Shown here: piece by piece, positions 1-6,232 of the stretch
How positions within the stretch are numbered: the first letter of the stretch is position 1
How the letters are laid out: each line of letters begins with the position of its first letter
NCBI GenBank assembly: GCA_017958465.1
Contig: JAGDCQ010000021.1
Coordinates: 1-12,452 of the forward strand
Reading direction: 5' to 3'
From: Lachnospiraceae bacterium
Lineage (GTDB): Bacteria > Bacillota > Clostridia > Lachnospirales > Lachnospiraceae
DNA length: 12,452 nucleotides
The notes under the pieces: model-generated
Database searches by the model: none
Seen by the model: only the letters and a program-made list of their open reading frames with translations
What the model was told of the DNA's origin: nothing
Made by a program: the position numbers and the translations under genes

Positions 1-807
1 AACACGTTCAAGGCGCGGCTCAAGACCAACACCCCGCAAAAACAGGCCATGTTCAAAAAGGACATCAAGATCGGCCTCTGAAACAGTAACAATATCAGAC
101 ACCGTACATAGTGCCTTCTTGGAGTTACCGATCAGATCCCCGCAAAAGCCCGGAGCCCTGCCCACATCAAAATAAAGCTTGTACTCAAGCCTTCCGTCAT
201 AAAAAACAGTGACGCCGAAGAGAGTCGGCCTGTAGCTCAGCTGCCAGAGCTCTCTTGCAGCCTTCCCGGGCACAAACACACCTCCGCAGAGGTCCTTTAC
301 AAGTCCGAGATTATCGACAGGCTCCTGCTTCTCATACTTTTCCACGCAAAGATAATACTTGATCTCCTTCAAAAACCCGTCGCTGCTCCTTAACACACCA
401 AGGTCAAAAAGCGGGTTCATGCTTCCGCCGTTAAACTCAAGCACCTTGCGAAGGTCAAGGATAATGCGGTCAGAAACAGTATCTGCATTAAATCCGCTGC
501 CCGCAGCTCCGCTCTTTCCCGCGGAAAAAAGATCGCCGGAAAACGCCCTTTTCGCAAAGCTCCTTATTTCAGCCTCAAGAGCCTTCGTCTTAAGACCCTT
601 CGTATTCACAAAATCCGAAACAGCCTTTTCCTTCCCGAAAGAATAAAAGCCCCTTTCGTCCGACTCCTGCGACTCGCAGTAGCTTTTCACCGCAGTAAGC
701 TTTCCGTCCTCAAAAGTGCATCCTATAAACTTCAGCGGGTTTGCGCTCCCCTTGCCGTGAAGCTGCTGTTCCCCAAGCAAAAGCTCCGTAAAACTTCTGT
801 TTTCCAT
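1..807 (-). CDS. Putative ABBA-fold prenyltransferase-like protein (partial, C-terminus beyond window)
   Basis: This open frame starts at the ATG at 805-807, behind a GGTGGA ribosome binding site. It has no stop before the left edge, giving 269 residues without the C-terminus. It has no signal peptide or membrane segment, so it is probably cytosolic. Three beta-hairpin-like units recur, each with the pattern DG-x-L followed by K-x-Y: residues 30-43 (C-T-F-E-D-G-K-L, then K41-S-Y43), 143-152 (D-G-F-L, then K150-Y-Y152) and 197-212 (F-Y-D-G-R-L, then K210-L-Y212). In ABBA prenyltransferases, Lys/Arg and Tyr on successive barrel strands bind the isoprenoid diphosphate. The order and spacing also recall cyanobactin peptide prenyltransferases such as PagF as I remember them. 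The assignment is inference: the fold is plausible, while substrate and partner are unknown. No precursor peptide is visible inside the window. It lies just downstream of the lipoprotein gene, separated by a hairpin, so its transcription may depend on readthrough. Confidence 0.55.
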   Translation of the reverse strand, partial: MENRSFTELLLGEQQLHGKGSANPLKFIGCTFEDGKLTAVKSYCESQESDERGFYSFGKEKAVSDFVNTKGLKTKALEAEIRSFAKRAFSGDLFSAGKSGAAGSGFNADTVSDRIILDLRKVLEFNGGSMNPLFDLGVLRSSDGFLKEIKYYLCVEKYEKQEPVDNLGLVKDLCGGVFVPGKAARELWQLSYRPTLFGVTVFYDGRLEYKLYFDVGRAPGFCGDLIGNSKKALCTVSDIVTVSEADLDVLFEHGLFLRGVGLEPRLERV

Positions 808-825
808 ACATCCACCATATCAAAT

Positions 826-849
826 CGGCGGGGTTTTTTGACCCCGCCG
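826..849 (-). terminator. Hairpin between lipoprotein gene and left-edge gene
   Basis: A perfect 8-bp GC stem (826-833 pairs with 842-849) has an 8-nt loop and lies 9 nt after the lipoprotein stop codon on the minus strand. The following minus-strand bases (ATTTGAT) form only a weak U-tract. Termination may therefore be partial, letting transcription continue into the gene at 1-807, which has no obvious promoter of its own. Confidence 0.6.
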
Positions 850-858
850 TAATCATCA

Positions 859-2601
859 TTATTTTTCAAGAACCCAGTCAAAAAGCAGCGCGCTGGAGTC
901 GCCGGCTTCCGAAGTATACTGGACTGTGATGCTGCTAAGCCCCGTAACGTCAACCTCTACGTTAGACGCTATCGTAGCACCGTTCATCTTCTTTGCAAAG
1001 AGGACTGTCTCGCCGTCCTCCCCGTAAACGTAGAACGCACCGGATTCATCGGAAGTATACCCTTCCTTGTCCGTGGTCTCAGCCCACTCGATATTCTGCG
1101 CAGGCTCGCCTGTAGGCTCTGTCCCTGGATCACCTGCATCCTCTCCCGATCCGGATCCTGTCTCCGCAGATGGAGCAGCAGGCTCCTCGCCGCCTGTAGC
1201 GGTACTTAAAGAAGCAACCTGGTCCGGATCGCCTTCAGCTTCTCCGGGCGCGGTAACGTTTGCCCCGAGGATATCGAGAACGCCTCTCACAGTCTTGTAC
1301 TCGCCGTTGAGATTAAAGGTGATGGATCCGCTTGTCCCGCTTGACCAGTTGTCACCTGCCGAAGCCTTCAGCTCAAAGCAGGAACTGCTGGAAGGATAAA
1401 CATTTCCAAGAGGCGACTCGTAAGGGTCGTTCTTTATGTTGCCCTTGCTTGCATATGACTTGATATTAATGTCGCTGAGCGAACCCAGGTAAACAGGGCT
1501 GCTCTTCTGTATGTCATCATACAATGTCTTTAACGCGGGAACCTCACGGGTCTCGAAAGCCTTGGTAAGTACCTCGGTAGCACCCAGATAGCTCTTCGCA
1601 TCAAGGTAGGGCTGAAGCTGTCCCTTCACCACTGCTTCGTAAGCATCATCGGCCTTCTTCTCCGCAGCAAGATAAACCTCGTCCTTTGACGCAAACTCCT
1701 CGTTATAGTTCTTTGCAAGGTTCAGATAGTAGTAAGCGTTGTAGAAATTCTCTTCAGCAAGGAACCCTTCCGCCTTTTCGATGTACTGATCCCTGTAATT
1801 GGCGTATTTTGCGTAATCCTTGGCTTCCTTGATCTCCGCCTTCTTCTCGTCAATGACCGTCCTCTGGTCGTCGCTCCAGAAGCCGAGATAATCTATCTCG
1901 TAGTAGCAGCTCATGGCATTGTCGTAGTCTTCCTTCGAAAGGAACTCCGCTGCCCTCTTGTTCACATCCTCAAGATAAGCCGCCCTTGTGTCCTCGAAGA
2001 GCTTCTCAAGCTTTCCCTCGGGCACAGCCTTTGCCTGTGATTCGCAGAAAAGCACTGCCTTGGCATAAGAACCGTTTGCGATATATTTATCCACCTCTAC
2101 CTTTGTGTTACTGTAGAGGAGCTCTATCATCTTGGAGATCCTGGTACTTGCTTCCTCGTAGTTTCCGTCCTCTTTGATGACCTTCTTGTAATACACGTAA
2201 GCATCCGCGTATTTATCGTTCTTGTCATACTCCTTTGCGGTCTTGAAAGCCTCTTTTGAAGCATTGAGCTCGTCGACCTTTGAAAGAGCCTCAACAGCTT
2301 CGTCGGAGATAGATGTGATATCCATCTCGATGATGGCCGAAACCGTCTTGCGTGCGCTCTTGTAGCTGATCTCCCCCGCACCGAATTCCTTGATGACATT
2401 GTCAAGGCGCTCACGCAGGTTCTTTGCGATCTTCTCGCGCTCAGCGTCACTGATGTTGCCGTTTTCAAAAAGCTCTACAGCCTCATCATATTCTCCCTCA
2501 TTGAAGAACTTCTCGATCTTCTTTGCTTCGCCGCATCCTGTAGCCAGGAGCGCGGCCGCTGTCGCAACAGAAAGCGCTGCGATGCCACTTTTCCTCTTCA
2601 T
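859..2601 (-). CDS. Lipoprotein with helical TPR-like repeats and a split NPCBM-like C-terminal domain
   Basis: The chosen start at 2601 gives 580 residues. It follows GGAGG with 7-nt spacing and begins with a lipoprotein signal peptide (basic MKRK, hydrophobic Ala-rich core, A-T-G-C23). The upstream in-frame ATG at 2652 would ruin this signal and overlap the promoter. Residues 24-365 are acidic, charged and helical, with TPR-like stretches such as residues 30-47, 125-150, 172-187, 217-234 and 276-297. Residues 369-446 and 520-580 together resemble an NPCBM carbohydrate-binding module: Y-L-G-S-L near the start, F-Y-V-Y-G-E-D-G-E-T, then V-D-V-T-G-L and a final F-D-W. A Gly/Ser/Glu/Pro-rich stretch (447-519) splits the module. 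The likely role is a membrane-anchored surface protein that binds glycans or partners through the C-terminal module. No catalytic motif is seen. A promoter lies immediately upstream. Confidence 0.85.
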   Translation of the reverse strand: MKRKSGIAALSVATAAALLATGCGEAKKIEKFFNEGEYDEAVELFENGNISDAEREKIAKNLRERLDNVIKEFGAGEISYKSARKTVSAIIEMDITSISDEAVEALSKVDELNASKEAFKTAKEYDKNDKYADAYVYYKKVIKEDGNYEEASTRISKMIELLYSNTKVEVDKYIANGSYAKAVLFCESQAKAVPEGKLEKLFEDTRAAYLEDVNKRAAEFLSKEDYDNAMSCYYEIDYLGFWSDDQRTVIDEKKAEIKEAKDYAKYANYRDQYIEKAEGFLAEENFYNAYYYLNLAKNYNEEFASKDEVYLAAEKKADDAYEAVVKGQLQPYLDAKSYLGATEVLTKAFETREVPALKTLYDDIQKSSPVYLGSLSDINIKSYASKGNIKNDPYESPLGNVYPSSSSCFELKASAGDNWSSGTSGSITFNLNGEYKTVRGVLDILGANVTAPGEAEGDPDQVASLSTATGGEEPAAPSAETGSGSGEDAGDPGTEPTGEPAQNIEWAETTDKEGYTSDESGAFYVYGEDGETVLFAKKMNGATIASNVEVDVTGLSSITVQYTSEAGDSSALLFDWVLEK

Positions 2602-2632
2602 TTCATTCCTCCGTTTTTGGTTTAACGGCGTT

Positions 2633-2660
2633 ATTATACCATCATTTTGCAAAAAGGCAA
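2633..2660 (-). promoter_or_regulatory. Sigma-70-type promoter of the NPCBM lipoprotein gene
   Basis: On the minus strand, TTGCCT (2660-2655) is followed by a 16-bp spacer and a perfect TATAAT (2638-2633). Transcription would start about 25 nt before the ATG at 2601. The spacer contains the 10-bp palindrome TTTTGCAAAA (2645-2654), which could be a protein-binding site or chance A/T-rich sequence. Confidence 0.7.
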
Positions 2661-2699
2661 GTTAAAAATCGGAAGCACCCGTTTTCACCTGCTCATAAC

Positions 2700-3758
2700 T
2701 CATTCCCGGACGCCCTCTTTCGCAGGACTCATCACTTCCAGCAGTGTGTCGATGTCCTTTGAGTCAACACCAACAGAGACAAGGTAATTTCTTATCTTGT
2801 CCGAAAGCGTTGAGCCGCCTGCCTTATCAACTGTATCGATATAGGTCTTTATGATGGAGTTTGTCCGCATCCCGCCTATATTTCCGAAGTTCGAGAACAA
2901 AAAGTCGCGGTAAAGATCCTCCTTAGGTACACCGAGCAGCCCGTTTATAAGGAATGCGAGGCACCCCGTCCTGTCCGTGCCGATGCTGCAATGGAAGACG
3001 ATCGGATAGTTATCTTTGTTCCCAAAGATCGCAAAGATATCCTTGAACTTATCTTTGTTAAGGAGGATGATATTTCCGCCGGATTCTAAGGGAACCGAAC
3101 AATACTTTACATTTTCCCCGATAGGGCTCTCTGTGATGCCGCCGTTCTCATTATCGTCCACGGTCCTAAGGTCTATCTCGGTCTTTATCCCAAGGTCCTT
3201 AAGCGCCCGGATGCCCTCGGCGCTTAAAAGCGACTCTGTGGACTGATCCGCGTTGAATTTGCTCGATCTAAAGATAAGGCCCTGGTTTACCCGCTCTCCG
3301 GTCGCCGTCTTCCAGCCGCCAAGATCCCTTACGTTTGTGATCCCCGGAATATATAAGTTTCTCGGGGCCGTACCATCGACAGTAAAGGTTCCTGTCTTTG
3401 TACGGTATTGCCCGCTTTCCGCGTAGTAATAGTAAGTCTGCCCGATCTCGAGATTATAAAGCTCTATGCTTTCGGACCCGCAGGAATATGTGACCTTATC
3501 CGTAAAATCCTCTGTTTTGCTCAAAACAAAGCTGTAGCTGCCGCTCCCGTTCCCTTTGAAACTTATCTTTATCGGGTCCGGAACACTGAGCTCCTCAGCG
3601 CCTTTTGCAAAAGACAAGAAGCTGTTATAATCTGCCGCAAGGTATTTCTGCTGCAGCTCCGTATGGAAAGAAAGGTTTTTCTGCTGTTTTCCGCATCCCG
3701 AAAGTACAGCGGCACAGATAAAAGCTGTCAAAAAGATCTTAAAAAAGCTGTTTTTCAT
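2700..3758 (-). CDS. Lipoprotein tyrosine phosphatase (Y_phosphatase3 type) with Fn3-like domain
   Basis: This 352-residue protein has a lipoprotein signal (MKNSFFKIFLTAF core, L-S-G-C22), so it should be anchored outside the cytoplasmic membrane. Residues about 60-131 form a beta-rich fibronectin-III-like domain ending T-G-T-F-T-V-D-G. Residues 133-352 match the bacterial tyrosine-protein phosphatase family (PF13350): N-V-R-D-L-G-G-W at 142-149, E-I-D-L-R at 194-198, and the catalytic P-loop H-C-S-I-G-T-D-R-T-G with nucleophile Cys257 and Arg263. The family hydrolyses phosphotyrosine, and some members act on phosphoinositides. The natural substrate of an extracellular form is unknown. The ATG at 3758 is chosen because it sits 6 nt after GAGGG, while the ATG at 3764 directly abuts it. 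No clear promoter lies in 3759-3816, so it may rely on readthrough of the upstream terminator. Confidence 0.9.
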   Translation of the reverse strand: MKNSFFKIFLTAFICAAVLSGCGKQQKNLSFHTELQQKYLAADYNSFLSFAKGAEELSVPDPIKISFKGNGSGSYSFVLSKTEDFTDKVTYSCGSESIELYNLEIGQTYYYYAESGQYRTKTGTFTVDGTAPRNLYIPGITNVRDLGGWKTATGERVNQGLIFRSSKFNADQSTESLLSAEGIRALKDLGIKTEIDLRTVDDNENGGITESPIGENVKYCSVPLESGGNIILLNKDKFKDIFAIFGNKDNYPIVFHCSIGTDRTGCLAFLINGLLGVPKEDLYRDFLFSNFGNIGGMRTNSIIKTYIDTVDKAGGSTLSDKIRNYLVSVGVDSKDIDTLLEVMSPAKEGVRE

Positions 3759-3816
3759 TATCATCCCTCTTAGGCCGAAAGGAAGACCCCCGGTCGCTCA
3801 TCGCACATCATCGCGT

Positions 3817-3852
3817 AAAAAATACCCGCATCAACCCTTACGTTGATGCGGG
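3817..3852 (-). terminator. Rho-independent terminator of the MFS/DUF6935 operon
   Basis: A perfect 11-bp stem (3825-3835 with 3842-3852) and a 6-nt loop are followed on the minus strand by TATTTTTTA. It begins 8 nt after the stop codon of the DUF6935-like gene. Confidence 0.93.
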
Positions 3853-3860
3853 GCGTTTCA

Positions 3861-4520
3861 TCAGGTATAAAGTTTAGCCCTTGCTTCTGCTGTAAGAGCC
3901 GCTCTCTGATCGTAGAACACAGCCTTGCAGGAAGTACCGCTTGTAACATACCATCTGTTGCTGCCGTCGAACTTGCTGACGGTGATCTTTACAAGGTTGC
4001 CTGCTGCGTTGCTCTTTACGCCGTAAACGATGTTAAGACGTCCAAGCTGGCTCAGGCTCTGATCGTTGACGGTCTTTGTATCGCTGTCAAGGTACTGGAA
4101 CTCAACTGCGAGAGGCTTTTCGGGATTGAAGCCGTTGCTTGCTGCCGCACCCTTGAAGTACGCTCTCGGGAGCCATCTGTACTCGTCATCCTGGAGACGA
4201 TCGTTGAAGTAGGTGTCCCAGCCGCCTGTCAGGCCGCCTTCTTTGAAGCCGCGTCCGAAGGGCTCGATGTCCGCAAACGCGTATTTCATCATGGAAAGGC
4301 CGGTGTCGTAATCAGCGGTAAGACAAGCTACACTGTAAAGCCAGTAAGCTGCAACGCTGCCGGGATCGGAAACGTTTACCGCCTGCTTGAACTCTTCAAG
4401 TGTATCGGGCTCTTCGTTAAGTGTGACAACCCTGTCCTTTGTCCATTCGGGATCGAGACCCGATGCTGTGCTTCCCCCAACTGCATTGAATGCAGCTTTA
4501 ACTTTGTCGAACAAACTCAT
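3861..4520 (-). CDS. DUF6935-like small cytosolic protein
   Basis: This 219-residue protein has no signal peptide or membrane helix. It starts M-S-L-F-D-K-V-K, a common opening for small cytosolic Firmicutes proteins with an amphipathic N-terminal helix. The start at 4520 is fixed by a strong AAGGAGG. The in-frame ATG at 4544 would lie inside the upstream gene. The body has an L-E-E-F-K segment (41-45), a helical A-Y-W-L-Y-S-V-A-C region (58-66), a central aromatic part with W-L-P-R-A-Y-F-K-G (116-124) and a beta-rich end with S-N-R-W-Y-V (187-192). This pattern looks like DUF6935, a family of unknown function, and I assign it by memory of family members. It is the second gene of a two-gene operon with an MFS transporter (13 bp apart), so a link to the transported compound is possible but unproven. 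Confidence 0.8.
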   Translation of the reverse strand: MSLFDKVKAAFNAVGGSTASGLDPEWTKDRVVTLNEEPDTLEEFKQAVNVSDPGSVAAYWLYSVACLTADYDTGLSMMKYAFADIEPFGRGFKEGGLTGGWDTYFNDRLQDDEYRWLPRAYFKGAAASNGFNPEKPLAVEFQYLDSDTKTVNDQSLSQLGRLNIVYGVKSNAAGNLVKITVSKFDGSNRWYVTSGTSCKAVFYDQRAALTAEARAKLYT

Positions 4521-4533
4521 AAGTATATCCTCC

Positions 4534-5694
4534 TTATATGGCATTACGCCTTTTTTTATATGTTAATTCGATCATAATGATCATCATAACCACAAAGAAT
4601 GCCAGGAACACCGGCATTATCCGCATTCCAAGCTTCGAGGACAATATCCCGAAGAGAGGCGGCATAAAGGTTGATCCCAAATATGCGCTGGCCATCTGGA
4701 CACCTATTATCGCCTGGGAGTTCTCCGCGCCGAAATTATCGGGCGTTGAGTGGATTATGGACGGATACACCGGCGCACATCCAAGTCCCATTATAACACA
4801 GCCCGCAAGGGAAAACACCTCCGGCAGGAAAAAGGCTCCCATGAGCAGGATCCCCACCGCCGAGACTGCCGTCCCGAGCCGTATCATCCCGCGGTCTTTA
4901 AGCTTATCCGAGATAAACCCGGAAACAAAACGCCCTATGGTTATCCCTATGCAGAACAGGGACGCAAAAGCCGCTGCCCGCTCTTTTGTCACGCCTCTTG
5001 TCCCTATGAGGAAGGAGGCCATCCAGTGGATGCAGGTGGCTTCAGCCGCACAGTATCCGAAAAACCCTGCCAGCAGCAGCGGAACTCCCGGTATCCTGAG
5101 GGACTTTACAAGCCCCAGGGGCTTTTTGCTCTCCTCCTGCGAAGCCGGGCTGTTCACCTTCCAGAGCGGAAGCCCGATGCAGAGGATAAGGGCTATGATA
5201 AGCTGGAGCCCGGCAACCATGCGGTATCCGGCCTGCCAGTTGTAGTTAAGGAGCGCAAAGCTCATAACGTAAGGGCTGATGATCGTCCCCACTCCCCAGA
5301 AGCAGTGCAGCCAGCTCATATGCTTCGAGGAATAGTGCAGCGCCACGTAATTGTTCAGCGCGGCATCTATCGCTCCTGCGCCGAGCCCGTACGGGATCCC
5401 CCAAAGACAGAGCATGTAGAACCTGTCGGAGAAGGAAAACCCAAGCAGCGCCAACGCTGTGAGCAGCGTGCTGAACAGAGTCACAAAGCGGGTGCCGAAA
5501 CGTTTTATCATACGCTCCGACAAAAGGCTTGAAACTATTGTCCCGCCCGAGATTATCATCGTCACGATCCCCATTGATGAGATGGGAACGCCCATAAATT
5601 CATGCATTACAGGCCAGGCGGAGCCAAGGAGCGAGTCCGGCAGACCAAGCCCGATAAATGCGAGATATATCAAGAGTAACAGTAAAATATACAT
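4534..5694 (-). CDS. MFS transporter
   Basis: This 386-residue polytopic membrane protein shows about 12 hydrophobic segments across its length, as expected of the major facilitator superfamily. Segment 1 contains the L-G-L-P-D-S-L-L-G-S-A-W-P motif typical of a FucP-like/uncharacterised MFS group in Firmicutes. The loop between segments 2 and 3 (S-E-R-M-I-K-R-F-G-T-R) is a variant of MFS motif A, and a second copy (S-D-K-L-K-D-R-G) appears in the C-terminal half. The substrate cannot be read from the sequence; sugars or small organic solutes are the usual guess. It is the first gene of an operon with the DUF6935-like gene. Its own ribosome binding site is weak (GGACGG). Expression is driven by a good promoter at 5760-5788, with a candidate operator in the leader. 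Confidence 0.9.
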   Translation of the reverse strand: MYILLLLLIYLAFIGLGLPDSLLGSAWPVMHEFMGVPISSMGIVTMIISGGTIVSSLLSERMIKRFGTRFVTLFSTLLTALALLGFSFSDRFYMLCLWGIPYGLGAGAIDAALNNYVALHYSSKHMSWLHCFWGVGTIISPYVMSFALLNYNWQAGYRMVAGLQLIIALILCIGLPLWKVNSPASQEESKKPLGLVKSLRIPGVPLLLAGFFGYCAAEATCIHWMASFLIGTRGVTKERAAAFASLFCIGITIGRFVSGFISDKLKDRGMIRLGTAVSAVGILLMGAFFLPEVFSLAGCVIMGLGCAPVYPSIIHSTPDNFGAENSQAIIGVQMASAYLGSTFMPPLFGILSSKLGMRIMPVFLAFFVVMMIIMIELTYKKRRNAI

Positions 5695-5724
5695 TTTCTG
5701 CCGTCCGGCCTTTTTGGTGAATGT

Positions 5725-5749
5725 CCGACAATGATCTCATCAGTATCGG
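5725..5749 (-). promoter_or_regulatory. Candidate operator: imperfect palindrome in the MFS leader
   Basis: This 25-bp imperfect dyad is centred on 5737. CCGA pairs with TCGG at its ends and TGAT with ATCA inside, 9 of 12 positions being symmetric. It lies about 4-28 nt downstream of the predicted start of the MFS transcript, a usual position for a repressor operator. The regulator is unknown. Confidence 0.4.
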
Positions 5750-5759
5750 CACAAATCTG

Positions 5760-5788
5760 ATTATACTTGTTTTAACGCGCATTGTAAA
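5760..5788 (-). promoter_or_regulatory. Sigma-70-type promoter of the MFS operon
   Basis: On the minus strand, TTTACA (5788-5783) is separated by exactly 17 bp from a perfect TATAAT (5765-5760). The predicted start near 5753 leaves a leader of about 60 nt before the ATG at 5694. Confidence 0.88.
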
Positions 5789-5826
5789 GAAAATTTACGT
5801 TTTTTGAAATTTAACAATTTGTTCGA

Positions 5827-5855
5827 TTGCGAACATCTGTTCGAGGGTGTATAAT
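5827..5855 (+). promoter_or_regulatory. Promoter of the SOS-controlled small gene
   Basis: A perfect TATAAT at 5850-5855 is preceded at 17-bp spacing by TTGCGA (5827-5832, 4 of 6 matches to the -35 consensus). The LexA box lies inside this promoter, so bound repressor would block RNA polymerase. Confidence 0.8.
5830..5843 (+). promoter_or_regulatory. SOS (LexA/DinR) box
   Basis: CGAACATCTGTTCG is a perfect CGAAC-N4-GTTCG dyad, the LexA operator type of Bacillus and Clostridia. It overlaps the -35 element and spacer of the plus-strand promoter. A further GTTCG half-site at 5821-5825 faces it across four bases. Confidence 0.85.
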
Positions 5856-5904
5856 AGGCTTCACCCGAAGGGGATCATTCGGTTTTCCGGGAAAGGAGCA
5901 TTCA

Positions 5905-6180
5905 ATGGTGGAATCAATACTTTGTACCAACATACCTATCCAGATCATTTCTTTTACCGACACAGACGGCAAGGTCACTCCCATGCGTTTCCGTTTTACG
6001 GACCGGGACGGCACCCAGGTAACCGTCAATATCGAGCGGATCGTCTCTACAGACCGTAAGCCAAAGAATTTCGGGACTAACTACGAGTGCTCCGCCACAG
6101 TCTGCGGCGTAAGCAAGCGTTTTTCCCTTTACTACAGCGGGCTTACAGGCGCCTGGATGCTTTCGCGCATCGAGCAATAA
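5905..6180 (+). CDS. SOS-regulated small protein of unknown function
   Basis: This 91-residue soluble protein is the only plus-strand gene. The start at 5905 follows AAAGGAG with 6-nt spacing. Longer in-frame starts (for example 5827) would lie within the promoter and operator. The sequence is beta-rich and looks like one compact domain: strands around P-I-Q-I-I-S-F (11-17), P-M-R-F-R-F (26-31), V-T-V-N-I-E-R-I-V (39-47), E-C-S-A-T-V (61-66), K-R-F-S-L-Y-Y (71-77) and A-W-M-L-S-R-I (83-89). Cys7, Cys62 and Cys67 do not form an evident metal site. I recall similar small proteins near DinB-type polymerases in Clostridia but cannot name a family. The LexA box in its promoter implies induction by DNA damage. 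No polymerase, lexA or recA gene lies beside it here, so it stands alone. Confidence 0.88.
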   Translation: MVESILCTNIPIQIISFTDTDGKVTPMRFRFTDRDGTQVTVNIERIVSTDRKPKNFGTNYECSATVCGVSKRFSLYYSGLTGAWMLSRIEQ

Positions 6181-6229
6181 AAAAGGAGGGGCGTTCTGCG
6201 GCTCTTTTTGGCCCTTCAAACGCCTCTCC
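6179..6229 (-). terminator. Terminator of the histidine phosphatase operon
   Basis: An 11-bp stem with one G-T pair (6185-6195 with 6219-6229) and a 23-nt loop is followed on the minus strand by TTTTTTATT. It begins 3 nt after the phosphatase stop codon. The U-tract reaches into the stop codon of the convergent plus-strand gene. In the plus direction there is no U-tract after the stem, so it should be weaker there. Confidence 0.8.
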
Positions 6230-6232
6230 GGC

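Noticed and set aside
1..81. Plus-strand reading frame entering from the left edge and ending in TGA at 79-81
   Set aside because: It could look like the end of a Lys-rich protein, but the minus-strand frame across the same bases is open for 269 codons with a start and ribosome binding site, so the plus frame is probably a shadow.
732..953. Minus-strand frame of 73 codons
   Set aside because: It overlaps the end of the lipoprotein gene, the hairpin and the start of the left-edge gene in another frame; no start signal.
2602..2652. Longer start of the NPCBM lipoprotein
   Set aside because: The extra 17 residues would precede a proper lipoprotein signal peptide, and the segment contains the promoter -10 element.
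3843..4577. Plus-strand open frame of 244 codons
   Set aside because: It is the antisense shadow of the DUF6935-like gene, which has a strong AAGGAGG and terminator on the minus strand; it also runs through that terminator.
4538..5532. Two long plus-strand frames (235 and 260 codons)
   Set aside because: Both are antisense to the MFS transporter, whose membrane segments and motifs are unmistakable.
5827..5904. Longer start of the SOS-controlled small gene
   Set aside because: The segment contains the LexA box, the -10 element and the ribosome binding site, so it is upstream non-coding DNA.
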